Below are positions 1 to 6,506 of a stretch of DNA of 10,250 bases, one piece after another. Under the pieces are notes generated by a model. That model was not told the DNA's origin, did no database searches, and saw only the letters and a list, made by a program, of their open reading frames with translations. Both the position numbers and the translations under genes were made by a program. Where the stretch lies: the NCBI GenBank assembly GCA_005787665.1, contig SYAB01000453.1, positions 1 through 10,250 of the forward strand, read 5' to 3'. Each line of letters starts with the position of its first letter. Position 1 is the first letter of the stretch. The stretch is from Actinomycetota bacterium. GTDB taxonomy: Bacteria > Actinomycetota > Actinomycetes > Mycobacteriales > Mycobacteriaceae.

Positions 1-120
1 CCGACCGGAAACCGATTCACCGGCACCATCGACTGGGTGCAGATCGACCTCGGCGAGGACAGCCACGATCACCTGATCACACCGGCAGACCGGCTCAATC
101 TGGCGATGGGTAAGCAGTAG
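1..120 (+). CDS. Arylsulfatase-like protein, C-terminal end only (5' end outside window)
   Basis: Frame 1 is open from the first base to a TAG at 118-120 and gives 39 residues. The tail contains GTIDWVQIDLG, then a His/Asp-rich DSHDHLI stretch, then a short helix ending in AMGKQ. A small beta-hairpin ('G-T-I-x-W-V-x-I-D') followed by a final helix ending in an A-M-x-x-Q-type tail is what I recall from the C-terminus of mycobacterial arylsulfatases, which hydrolyse sulfate esters with a formylglycine residue. The catalytic N-terminal C-x-P-x-R region lies outside the window, so activity cannot be judged. The gene reads toward the topoisomerase operon, but the 231-bp gap with its own promoter and operator argues that it is a separate unit. 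The assignment rests on tail resemblance only and could be another alkaline-phosphatase-superfamily member. Confidence 0.5.
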   Translation, partial: PTGNRFTGTIDWVQIDLGEDSHDHLITPADRLNLAMGKQ

Positions 121-126
121 GGCGGT

Positions 127-143
127 ATACCCCTTTGGGGGAT
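127..143. repeat. Imperfect palindrome ATACCCC-TTT-GGGGGAT
   Basis: The arms at 127-133 and 137-143 are complementary at six of seven positions, around a TTT centre, just after the sulfatase-like stop codon. It could act as a short transcription-termination hairpin. It also resembles C/G-rich operators of copper-responsive repressors in mycobacteria (ATACCC...GGGTAT type). Neither role can be decided from sequence alone. Confidence 0.35.
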
Positions 144-171
144 TCGCCGACGGGGCGACGCGCCTGAGCCG

Positions 172-193
172 ATATCGAACAGGAGTTCGATAT
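172..193. promoter_or_regulatory. LexA operator (SOS box), perfect palindrome
   Basis: Two perfectly complementary 9-bp arms, ATATCGAAC (172-180) and GTTCGATAT (185-193), flank the spacer AGGA (181-184). The core at 175-190 is TCGAAC-N4-GTTCGA, the established mycobacterial LexA box. It overlaps the -10 hexamer at 191-196, so bound LexA should block RNA polymerase, and RecA-driven LexA cleavage after DNA damage should release it. It lies 159 bp upstream of the GyrB-like start codon, and no other gene start is near. The match is seen directly; regulation is inferred. Confidence 0.85.
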
Positions 194-196
194 ACT
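191..196 (+). promoter_or_regulatory. -10 element TATACT of the topoisomerase operon promoter
   Basis: TATACT fits the TANNNT pattern of SigA-type mycobacterial -10 elements and predicts a transcription start near base 203. No good -35 hexamer lies 16-18 bp upstream (GCCGAT at 168-173), which is common in mycobacteria. Its first three bases belong to the LexA palindrome, a classical repressor-over-promoter layout. Confidence 0.6.
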
Positions 197-202
197 CTCC
201 GG

Positions 203-351
203 GTCGGCCCGCCGTGCCGTCACTCGGGAGTGAGCGACGCAACTCGGCGTGTCGGACGGGCAAATCGAGCGCCGCGGCTGCCACGAGTGTTGGCTCGTCA
301 GTGGGTGCGACCGGCCGACGTCCCCCACGTCGCGCCGAGAAGGGACGACAC
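203..351 (+). other. Leader (5' UTR) of the topoisomerase operon
   Basis: If transcription starts near 203, the message has a leader of about 149 nt before the GTG at 352. It contains a self-complementary TCACTC-GG-GAGTGA element (220-233) and a stem ACGAG/CTCGT (283-287 with 294-298). The second stem can lengthen through CCAC (281-284) with GTGG (301-304) if two bases bulge. A purine-rich ribosome site GAGAAGGGA (337-345) precedes the start codon. No riboswitch family is recognised. Confidence 0.4.
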
Positions 352-2385
352 GTGAGCTACACCTCCGCTGACATCACCGAACTCGACGACGTCCAGCACA
401 CCCGGCTGCGTCCGGCGGTGAACCTGGGCCAGGATGTCCGCAACACCGCGCTGCGGGAAATCGTGGACAACGCCGTCGAGGAGGTCTCGGTACCCGCCCA
501 CGGCGGATCCACCGTGACGATCGTGCTGCACGCGGACTCCTCGGTGACGGTGTCCGACGACGGGCGCGGCCTGCCGGTGGACTCCGACCCGGCCAGCGGA
601 AAGAACGGCATCGTCAAGACGCTGGGCACCGCGCGGGCCGGCGGGAAGTTCGCCGAGCACACCGACGCCGCCGGCACCGGGGCCGGACTCAACGGGATCG
701 GCGCGGCCGCCGCGGTGTTCATCTCCGCACGTACCGACGTCCAGGTCCGCCGCGGCGGGAAGACCTATACCCAGTGCTTCGGCCGCGGCTATCCGGGGGT
801 GTTCGCTGGTGACACCTTCGACCCCGACGCCGACTTCCGCCGCGACGACACCCAGACCCTGCAGGGGGTCGCCAACCGCGCGCCCAAAACCCATGGCACC
901 TCCGTGCGGATCCTGTTCGACCCTCATGTCGCCCCCGACTCGGTGATCGACATCGCCGAGGTACTGCTGCGCGCCCATGCCTCCGCGCGGATGAGCCCCG
1001 GCGTGCACCTGCGCGTCATCGACGAGGGCTGGCCGCTCGGCGAGGTCCCCGAGGCATTGACCCGGCCGTTCGAGGGGCCGTGGGGCACCGATGCGCTGCT
1101 CGCGCTGATGTGCGCTGCGGCGGGAGCGCCCCAGCCGGAGGTGGCGCTGCTGGTCGAGGGTTCCGGGACCTACACCACCGGCCGCGGCCCGACACCGATG
1201 CGCTGGTCGCTGGCCGCCGGCCCGGCCGAACCGGCGACCGTCGCGGCGTTCTGCAACACCGTGCGCACCCCCGGCGGCGGATCGCACCTGTCGGCGGCAC
1301 TCAAGGGGGTGTCCGAGGCGCTGGCCGAACGCGCCGGCCGGCTCCGCGACCTCGGGCTGGCCAAAGGCGAAAACGGCCCGGAGGCGCAGGATTTCGCCGC
1401 GGTCACCGCGCTGGCGGTCGACACCCGGGCGCCGGACGTGGCGTGGGATTCCCAGGCCAAGACCGCCGTCTCGTCACGCTCGCTGAACCTGGCGATGACC
1501 CCGGAGGTGGCCCGTGCGGTCACGGTGTGGGCGGCGAGCCCCGCCAACAGCGCCGCGATCGCCACCTGGTCGAAGCTGGCCCTGGAGATGGCCCGGGCCC
1601 GCCGCAGCGCCGAAGGCGCCAAGGAACGCTCTCGGGCCGCCTCCAAAGCCAAAGGCCTGGGCACCAATCTGTCACTGCCGCCCAAGTTGTTGCCCAGCCG
1701 CGAGAGCGGACGAGGTAGCGGCGCGGAACTGTTCATCTGCGAAGGCGACTCCGCGCTGGGCACCGTCAAGGCCGCCCGGGACGCCACCTTCCAAGCGGCG
1801 TTCCCGCTGAAGGGCAAGCCGCCCAACACCTTCGGCTGGACGGCGGCCAAGGCGCGCAGCAAGGAGGAATTCGACGCCATCGAGCGCATCCTCGGCTGCG
1901 GGGTGCGCGACCACTGCGATCCGGAGAGGTGCCGCTACGACCGGATCCTGTTCGCCTCCGACGCCGACCCCGACGGCGGCAATATCAACTCCAGCCTGAT
2001 CTCGATGTTCCTCGACTTCTTCCGTCCCCTGGTGGCGGCGGGGCTGGTGTACGTGACGATTCCCCCGCTGTTCGTCGTCTACGACGCCGACACCCGCATC
2101 TACTGCCAGGACGAGGCCGAGCGCGACGAGGCGGTGGCCCGGTTGAAGGCGACCTCCAGACGCAAGGTCGAGGTGCAGCGCAACAAGGGCCTCGGCGAGA
2201 TGAACGCCGACGACTTCTGGAACACCGTGCTGGACCCGGCCCAGCGCACCGTCTACCGGATCAGCCCCGACGACAAGGCCCTGGAGTTGCACCACACCCT
2301 GTTCGGCGGACCGCCGGAAGGCCGGCGGGACTGGATGGCCGCGGCCGCCGCCCGTATCGACACCGCCGCTCTCGACCTGAACTAG
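352..2385 (+). CDS. GyrB/ParE-like subunit of a TopoM-type type II topoisomerase
   Basis: This 677-residue protein should be the ATPase and TOPRIM subunit that pairs with the next gene to pass one DNA duplex through another. The Bergerat ATP fold is visible. REIVDN carries the presumed catalytic Glu36 and Mg-binding Asn40. DDGRG is at 69-73 and GAGLNGIG at 110-117 (the usual His of GLHGVG is Asn). HGTSVR is at 181-186, and a QAK loop near 368-370 matches the QTK loop. The TOPRIM domain has EGDSA at 464-468, the metal triad Asp537/539/541, and the RNKGLGEMN signature at 610-618. The GTG at 352 is chosen because GAGAAGGGA lies 7 nt upstream and family similarity begins here. The frame stays open to a GTG at 214, but that start lacks a ribosome site. 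It resembles the divergent M. smegmatis TopoM more than housekeeping gyrase. An unusual Cys/His cluster (C516, H521, C522, C527) sits just before the metal triad. The family is near certain; the TopoM assignment is probable. Confidence 0.9.
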   Translation: MSYTSADITELDDVQHTRLRPAVNLGQDVRNTALREIVDNAVEEVSVPAHGGSTVTIVLHADSSVTVSDDGRGLPVDSDPASGKNGIVKTLGTARAGGKFAEHTDAAGTGAGLNGIGAAAAVFISARTDVQVRRGGKTYTQCFGRGYPGVFAGDTFDPDADFRRDDTQTLQGVANRAPKTHGTSVRILFDPHVAPDSVIDIAEVLLRAHASARMSPGVHLRVIDEGWPLGEVPEALTRPFEGPWGTDALLALMCAAAGAPQPEVALLVEGSGTYTTGRGPTPMRWSLAAGPAEPATVAAFCNTVRTPGGGSHLSAALKGVSEALAERAGRLRDLGLAKGENGPEAQDFAAVTALAVDTRAPDVAWDSQAKTAVSSRSLNLAMTPEVARAVTVWAASPANSAAIATWSKLALEMARARRSAEGAKERSRAASKAKGLGTNLSLPPKLLPSRESGRGSGAELFICEGDSALGTVKAARDATFQAAFPLKGKPPNTFGWTAAKARSKEEFDAIERILGCGVRDHCDPERCRYDRILFASDADPDGGNINSSLISMFLDFFRPLVAAGLVYVTIPPLFVVYDADTRIYCQDEAERDEAVARLKATSRRKVEVQRNKGLGEMNADDFWNTVLDPAQRTVYRISPDDKALELHHTLFGGPPEGRRDWMAAAAARIDTAALDLN

Positions 2386-2388
2386 GAG
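2384..2388 (+). promoter_or_regulatory. Shine-Dalgarno AGGAG overlapping the upstream stop codon
   Basis: The TAG stop of the GyrB-like gene (2383-2385) runs into AGGAG, six bases before the GTG at 2395. The geometry favours translational coupling and therefore balanced production of the two topoisomerase subunits. Confidence 0.7.
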
Positions 2389-2394
2389 CCCGCC

Positions 2395-4521
2395 GTGACC
2401 GTCATCGACCAGAACCCCGACCTGATCCACGACCTGTCCGCCGAGGACTACTGGAACCGCTACCAACTCACGTTCGCGCTCTACTCCGTCAGCGACCGGG
2501 CGATCCCGTCGGCCTACGACGGCCTCAAGCCCGGGCAACGGCGTCTGCTCTACCAGATGCACGCCTCGAATCTGTTGCCCGGCAACAAGCCCCAGAAGTC
2601 GTCGAAGGTCTGCTCGGCGGTCACCGGCAACCTGCACCCGCACGGCGGGACCGCCATGTACGGTGCCGCCGCGCTGCTGGCCGCCGACTTCCAGCGGGTG
2701 AAGATCATCGACGGCCAGGGGGCGTTTCCCCGCATCCAGGGCGATATCCCGGCTGCGGACCGCTACACCGAGATGCGGCTCTCGCCGGCCGGAGCGTCGC
2801 TGACCGCGGAACTGGCGGACCACGCGGTACCGATGGTGGAAACCTTCGATGGCGAGTGGGTCGAACCGGTCGTCCTGCCGGCCCGGTTCCCGGTGTTGCT
2901 GTGCAACGGCGCCATCGGCATCGCCGAAGGCTGGGCCACCAAGGTCCCCGCCCACAATCCGCGCGAGGTCATGCTCGCCTGCCGGGCCCTGCTGGCCGAC
3001 CCGGACCTTTCCGATGACGCCCTGATGGCCCTGATCCCCGGGCCGGACTGGGGGTGCGGCGCAGCGGTGATCGGATCGGCGGGCCTGCGCGACTACATCA
3101 CCACCGGCCGGGGATCGTTCACCGTGCGCGGCCGGGTCGAGGTCGAGGGCCGCACGGTGGTGATCACCGAACTTCCGCCCGGGGTGGCGAGTTCCACGGT
3201 GCAGGAGCGGATTCGCTCGCTGGTCGACGGCGGCGATCTGCCGGGCGTGGCCGACCTCGCCGACCTCACCGACCGGCGCAACGGCCTGCGGATCGTCGTC
3301 ACCGCCAAGCGCGGCCACGATCCGCAGCAGGTGCGCACCTCGCTGCTGGCGCTGACACCGCTGGAGTCGACGTTCGCGGCCAGCCTGGTGGCCCTCGACG
3401 CCGACCGGGTTCCCCGTTGGTGGTCGGTGCGCGAGCTCATCGCCTCCTTCCTGACCCTGCGCGACTCCGTGGTGGTGCGCCGCAGCGAGCATCGGTTGGA
3501 GAAAGTCGTCGCGCGTCGGCACCTGGTGTCGGGACTCCTGCTCGTGCACATCGACATCGACGCCGCCGTTGCCGTTATCCGCGGTTCCGACACCGTCGAG
3601 GACGCCCGCGCGGGGCTGTGCGCCCGGTTCGACATCGACGAGGTCCAGGCCGACTACGTGCTCGCACTGCAGCTGCGCCGGTTGACTCGACTGGACGTCA
3701 TCGCGTTGCAGACCGAAGCCGACAAACTGGACGCCGAGTTCGCCGAGTTGACCGAGCTCGTCGCCTCACCGGAGGCGCGGCGGGCGGTGATCGACACCGA
3801 ATTGGCCGAGACGGCGAAGCTGTTCGACGACGCGGTCTTCGACCGCCGCACCATCCTGGATCTCGACGCCGTCCCCGTCGGCGGCGCGGATTCCGACGGC
3901 CCCCGCGAGCGTAAGCCGAACCCGGCGTGGAAACTCGACCACCGCGGCGTGCTGTCCGACAGCCACGGCGAACTGTTGTCCCGCGGAATCGGTTGGGCCG
4001 CATGGATAGATGGGCGAATCAAGTTCACCACCGGCGCCGGGTTGCCGACCCGGATTCGCGACCTGCCGGTGGCCCCCGATCTCACCGGGCTGCTCAGCTC
4101 CGGAGTGCTGCCGCCAGGGGCGCACCTGGCGCTGATCACCCGGCGGGGCAAGGTGTTGCGCATCGACCCGGCGACCGTCAACCCGCAGGGCGCCGCCGGC
4201 AACGGCGTGGCCGGCGTGCGGCTGACCCACGACGGTGACGAGCTGATCGCGGCCCTGCCGATCACCGGTGTCGACACCGAGGCGATCCTGTCGGTGTCGG
4301 ACAAGGGATGGAAAGTCACCGCGTGCGCCGACATCCCGGTCAAGGGCCGCGGCGGTGGCGGGGTCGGGTTCCACCCCTTTGTCAACGGCGAGGATGCGCT
4401 GCTGTCGGCGACCGTCTCCCCCACCGGAGTCGTCCGCAGCGGCAGGCGAGTCCGCGCCGAGCCCAGAGCCAAGGCCACGGTGAAGAGTGCCCCCGGCGGG
4501 ATCGTTCCCGCAGAGCAGTAG
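2395..4521 (+). CDS. GyrA/ParC-like subunit of a TopoM-type type II topoisomerase
   Basis: This 708-residue protein should be the DNA breakage-reunion subunit. The winged-helix core is clear: YDGLKPGQRR at 41-50, KSSKV at 68-72, HPHGG at 81-85, DGQGAFPRIQGD at 106-117, and ADRYTEMRL with the catalytic pair Arg123-Tyr124. The tower and coiled-coil regions follow, then a reduced C-terminal domain (about 505-690) with beta-pinwheel-like blades such as ALITRRGKVLRI. It is shorter than typical GyrA (over 800 residues). The canonical GyrA box QRRGGKG is absent; the closest run is KGRGGGGV near 650. This predicts relaxation rather than gyrase-type negative supercoiling. The quinolone-determining region differs: HPHGGTAMYG replaces HPHGDSAVYD, so the acidic residue equivalent to E. 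coli Asp87 is Gly90. M. smegmatis TopoM was reported to relax DNA, add positive supercoils and show atypical drug sensitivity, which fits. It is co-transcribed with both neighbours. Confidence 0.9.
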   Translation: MTVIDQNPDLIHDLSAEDYWNRYQLTFALYSVSDRAIPSAYDGLKPGQRRLLYQMHASNLLPGNKPQKSSKVCSAVTGNLHPHGGTAMYGAAALLAADFQRVKIIDGQGAFPRIQGDIPAADRYTEMRLSPAGASLTAELADHAVPMVETFDGEWVEPVVLPARFPVLLCNGAIGIAEGWATKVPAHNPREVMLACRALLADPDLSDDALMALIPGPDWGCGAAVIGSAGLRDYITTGRGSFTVRGRVEVEGRTVVITELPPGVASSTVQERIRSLVDGGDLPGVADLADLTDRRNGLRIVVTAKRGHDPQQVRTSLLALTPLESTFAASLVALDADRVPRWWSVRELIASFLTLRDSVVVRRSEHRLEKVVARRHLVSGLLLVHIDIDAAVAVIRGSDTVEDARAGLCARFDIDEVQADYVLALQLRRLTRLDVIALQTEADKLDAEFAELTELVASPEARRAVIDTELAETAKLFDDAVFDRRTILDLDAVPVGGADSDGPRERKPNPAWKLDHRGVLSDSHGELLSRGIGWAAWIDGRIKFTTGAGLPTRIRDLPVAPDLTGLLSSGVLPPGAHLALITRRGKVLRIDPATVNPQGAAGNGVAGVRLTHDGDELIAALPITGVDTEAILSVSDKGWKVTACADIPVKGRGGGGVGFHPFVNGEDALLSATVSPTGVVRSGRRVRAEPRAKATVKSAPGGIVPAEQ

Positions 4522-4523
4522 TA

Positions 4524-4946
4524 GTGCCCGACGCAGCCGAGTCCGGGATGCTCATCGGGGTGAGCGCTGCCGAACTCCCCCTGCGTGCGCACGCGCTCCT
4601 GGACCCCGAGATTCCCCGACCGGCGGACTCCCGGTTCCAGGTCCGGCGCACGCATCTCGTCTGGATTCCGTTGGCGTGGCTGGGCCCACTGCTGGTAGTC
4701 GGGTTCTCGAGCCTGCGATCGACGATCGCGGCATGGCCGGATCCGGCGGCAGGGCCCGCCCGCGTCATCTATGGCTCGATGACCACGCTGTGCGTGATCT
4801 TCGCCGCCGTCTGCGCCCACCGGCTCGCCCTGGGCATCGGTGAGCGCGACGCGGTCAAGCAGGGCCGCTGCGGATTCCCCACGCAGTCGGCGCTGTGGCT
4901 CTGGAAAGAACACGGCGACCTGCCGGAGGGCCGGTGGTGGAGGTGA
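4524..4946 (+). CDS. Small two-helix membrane protein, third gene of the topoisomerase operon
   Basis: The GTG at 4524 lies two bases after the stop of the GyrA-like gene and gives 140 residues; I do not recognise the family. Two hydrophobic segments are visible, about 46-64 (LVWIPLAWLGPLLVVGF) and 82-104 (VIYGSMTTLCVIFAAVCAHRL). A hydrophilic N-terminal arm of about 45 residues precedes them. A C-terminal tail rich in aromatic and basic residues (QSALWLWKEH, ending GRWWR) follows. In-frame alternatives ATG 4548 and GTG 4560 would shorten only the arm, and no candidate has a strong ribosome site. Tight spacing implies co-expression with the topoisomerase, hence probable SOS induction. Mycobacteria have at least one SOS-induced membrane-associated division regulator, but no similarity to it is claimed. 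The gene is likely real; its function is unknown. Confidence 0.75.
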   Translation: MPDAAESGMLIGVSAAELPLRAHALLDPEIPRPADSRFQVRRTHLVWIPLAWLGPLLVVGFSSLRSTIAAWPDPAAGPARVIYGSMTTLCVIFAAVCAHRLALGIGERDAVKQGRCGFPTQSALWLWKEHGDLPEGRWWR

Positions 4947-4980
4947 ACATGTCGTCGTCCGTGATCGACTGGGCGAGAGG

Positions 4981-6453
4981 CTAGTTCACGCAGGGGATCC
5001 CGCCGCCTTCGATCGGTGAGCCGGCGTCCGGAATGGGCAGTTCCGGGTTCACCTCCCCCGAATTCGGGTCGAGGAGAGGATCTGCGGAATCTGATGCCGC
5101 CGAGGGTAAGACGACATCGTTACCGAGGATGACCCGGACGCTGCCGTCGGGCACCTGGGCGTCGGGCTTCGTGGGTACGTCGATGCCGAGCGCCGTCGCC
5201 ACCGCGTCGGCGTCCGCCTGGGCGTTCTTCCCGTAACCGACGACCGTTCCCGGGGGTTCGCCATCTTCGCGATCCCTGATCTCCGCGATGGGGTAGCCGT
5301 CGCGGCTCAAGATGTCGGCCGCGCTGGATGCCAGCCCGTAGGTGTCGCTGGCGTTGACGACGATGACCGGGATCTCCGGGTCCGGCGTCGCAGTGGGGGT
5401 GGGGGTGGCGCGCTCCGGTGATCCGCCGATGGCTGCGGCGATCTCGGCCCGGATCGCCGCCGGGTCAACGATGTTGACGTCCTGGCCGTCGATGTAGTCG
5501 TACCGCACCACCGGCAGGGTCCGGAACTCGACGCTGCCGCCGGCCAGAGCGGCCAACCGCCTGAACTGTGGCTCACCCCAGCCCTGCGAGAGCACAACGT
5601 CCTTCTGAACCACCTCGATCAGATTGCGGAACTCGTCGAGATTTCCCAGGACACCGGCCTCCCGCAGCTGGTGGCTGACCGACAGCAGGAACGCTTGCTG
5701 GCGATGGGTGCGGTCGAGATCACCGTTTTCCAGTCCGTGGCGCTGACGGACGAAAGCCAGCGCCTGTGCGCCGTCGAGGGTCTGGCGCCCGGCGGGGAAG
5801 TCGGCGCCGGAGTACTCGTCATAGACGGCGTGGTTGAGGCACACCTCGACCCCGCCGAGGCTCTCGGTGAGGTCGTAGAAGCCGGCCAGATTCACCTCGG
5901 CGAAATAGTCGATCGGCTGACCGGTGAGGTCGCGGACGGCACGCAGGGTGGCTTCCCGGCCCGCTTCGCGGCCGCGGGCCTCCAATTCGGCGGGATCGGT
6001 GACACCCTCGCCCTCCAACGCGTCCTCGGTCTGTGCCTTGGTGAGGCCGTAGGCCTCCTTGATTTTGATGTGGTCATAGCCGGTGATGCCGCTGACGGCG
6101 ACATAGTCGTCACGGGGAATGGAGAAGGCGACGGCTCGGCCGTCGGCGCCGATGTGTACCAGGATCAGGGTGTTGGTGTTGTAGCCGCCGGAACTGGAGT
6201 CGCCGGCGTGCAACTTGTCCAGGATGTCTGCCGGCAGATCGTTGCCCTGCTGATCCTTTCGCGAGTCCAGACCGATGAGGAGAATGTTGGTACCCCCACC
6301 ACTCGAGCGCGGCGAGTCCAGTCCGAGTGCGTGCGATACCGAGATTCCGCCGAGGACGCCCTGCGCCTGCCAATACCCGAGGCCGGTGACCGCCAGCACC
6401 GCCACCGCCAGTGCGGTTACCAGGGCCCGCCGCACGACTGCCAGCACTCGCAT
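4981..6453 (-). CDS. LCP (LytR-CpsA-Psr) cell-wall glycopolymer ligase with LytR_C domain
   Basis: This 490-residue protein should transfer lipid-linked glycopolymer to peptidoglycan outside the membrane; in mycobacteria, LCP enzymes attach arabinogalactan. A signal anchor (about 8-27) follows a short Arg-containing N-terminus. LCP motifs are NILLIGLDSR (56-65), TLILVHIGADGRAVAFSIPRD (95-115), the FVRQRHGLENGDLDR block (234-248) and RQQ (251-253). A Thr-Pro linker (about 350-358) leads to a LytR_C domain (about 361-449, starting IPVIVVNAS). Length and layout match the Rv3267 (Lcp1) type, though another paralog is possible. Unusually, the stretch normally containing Asp-Thr before the hydrophobic strand reads YNTNTL, with Asn94 where a metal-binding Asp is usual. 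The ATG at 6453 is chosen because the signal anchor follows directly; upstream in-frame sequence lacks membrane or family character. It is divergent from the CIA30 gene and convergent with the topoisomerase operon. Confidence 0.88.
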   Translation of the reverse strand: MRVLAVVRRALVTALAVAVLAVTGLGYWQAQGVLGGISVSHALGLDSPRSSGGGTNILLIGLDSRKDQQGNDLPADILDKLHAGDSSSGGYNTNTLILVHIGADGRAVAFSIPRDDYVAVSGITGYDHIKIKEAYGLTKAQTEDALEGEGVTDPAELEARGREAGREATLRAVRDLTGQPIDYFAEVNLAGFYDLTESLGGVEVCLNHAVYDEYSGADFPAGRQTLDGAQALAFVRQRHGLENGDLDRTHRQQAFLLSVSHQLREAGVLGNLDEFRNLIEVVQKDVVLSQGWGEPQFRRLAALAGGSVEFRTLPVVRYDYIDGQDVNIVDPAAIRAEIAAAIGGSPERATPTPTATPDPEIPVIVVNASDTYGLASSAADILSRDGYPIAEIRDREDGEPPGTVVGYGKNAQADADAVATALGIDVPTKPDAQVPDGSVRVILGNDVVLPSAASDSADPLLDPNSGEVNPELPIPDAGSPIEGGGIPCVN

Positions 6454-6460
6454 GACCGCC

Positions 6461-6466
6461 AGTATG
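6461..6466 (-). promoter_or_regulatory. Candidate -10 element CATACT for the LCP gene
   Basis: Read on the minus strand, CATACT ends 7 nt before the ATG at 6453, which would put the transcription start at or beside the start codon. A TTGACG at 6494-6489 is spaced 22 bp away, too far for an ordinary -35. No strong ribosome site is seen, so a leaderless or near-leaderless message is possible. The call is weak. Confidence 0.3.
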
Positions 6467-6472
6467 CGGGTG

Positions 6473-6500
6473 TTGACAAGGCGGGCGGCGTCAATACATT
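6473..6500 (+). promoter_or_regulatory. Promoter TTGACA-N16-TACATT for the CIA30-family gene
   Basis: A consensus -35 TTGACA (6473-6478) is followed 16 bp later by TACATT (6495-6500), which fits TANNNT. The expected transcription start is 6506-6508, and GTG occupies 6507-6509. This is the arrangement of leaderless mycobacterial genes. The element lies inside the 53-bp divergent gap shared with the LCP gene, so the two promoters probably overlap. Confidence 0.6.
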
Positions 6501-6506
6501 GACCTA

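Noticed and set aside
214..351. In-frame 46-codon extension of the GyrB-like gene from a GTG at 214.
   Set aside because: It lacks a ribosome site and lies almost on the predicted transcription start. Its composition is Ser/Arg/Gly-rich without family character, while GTG 352 has a strong GAGAAGGGA upstream.
1672..3549. Long minus-strand open frame (625 codons) across the two topoisomerase genes.
   Set aside because: It is antisense to two genes with clear catalytic motifs. Its translation is low-complexity (G, R, H, V-rich), typical of GC-driven shadow frames.
3654..4913. Minus-strand open frame of 419 codons over the end of the GyrA-like gene and the small membrane protein.
   Set aside because: It is a shadow frame rich in Ser/Arg/Pro with no domain motifs, and the opposite strand codes convincingly.
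4949..4984. Eleven-codon ORF ATG TCG TCG ... TAG between the convergent genes.
   Set aside because: It is too short, has no family signal, and its stop overlaps the LCP stop by chance at CTAG.
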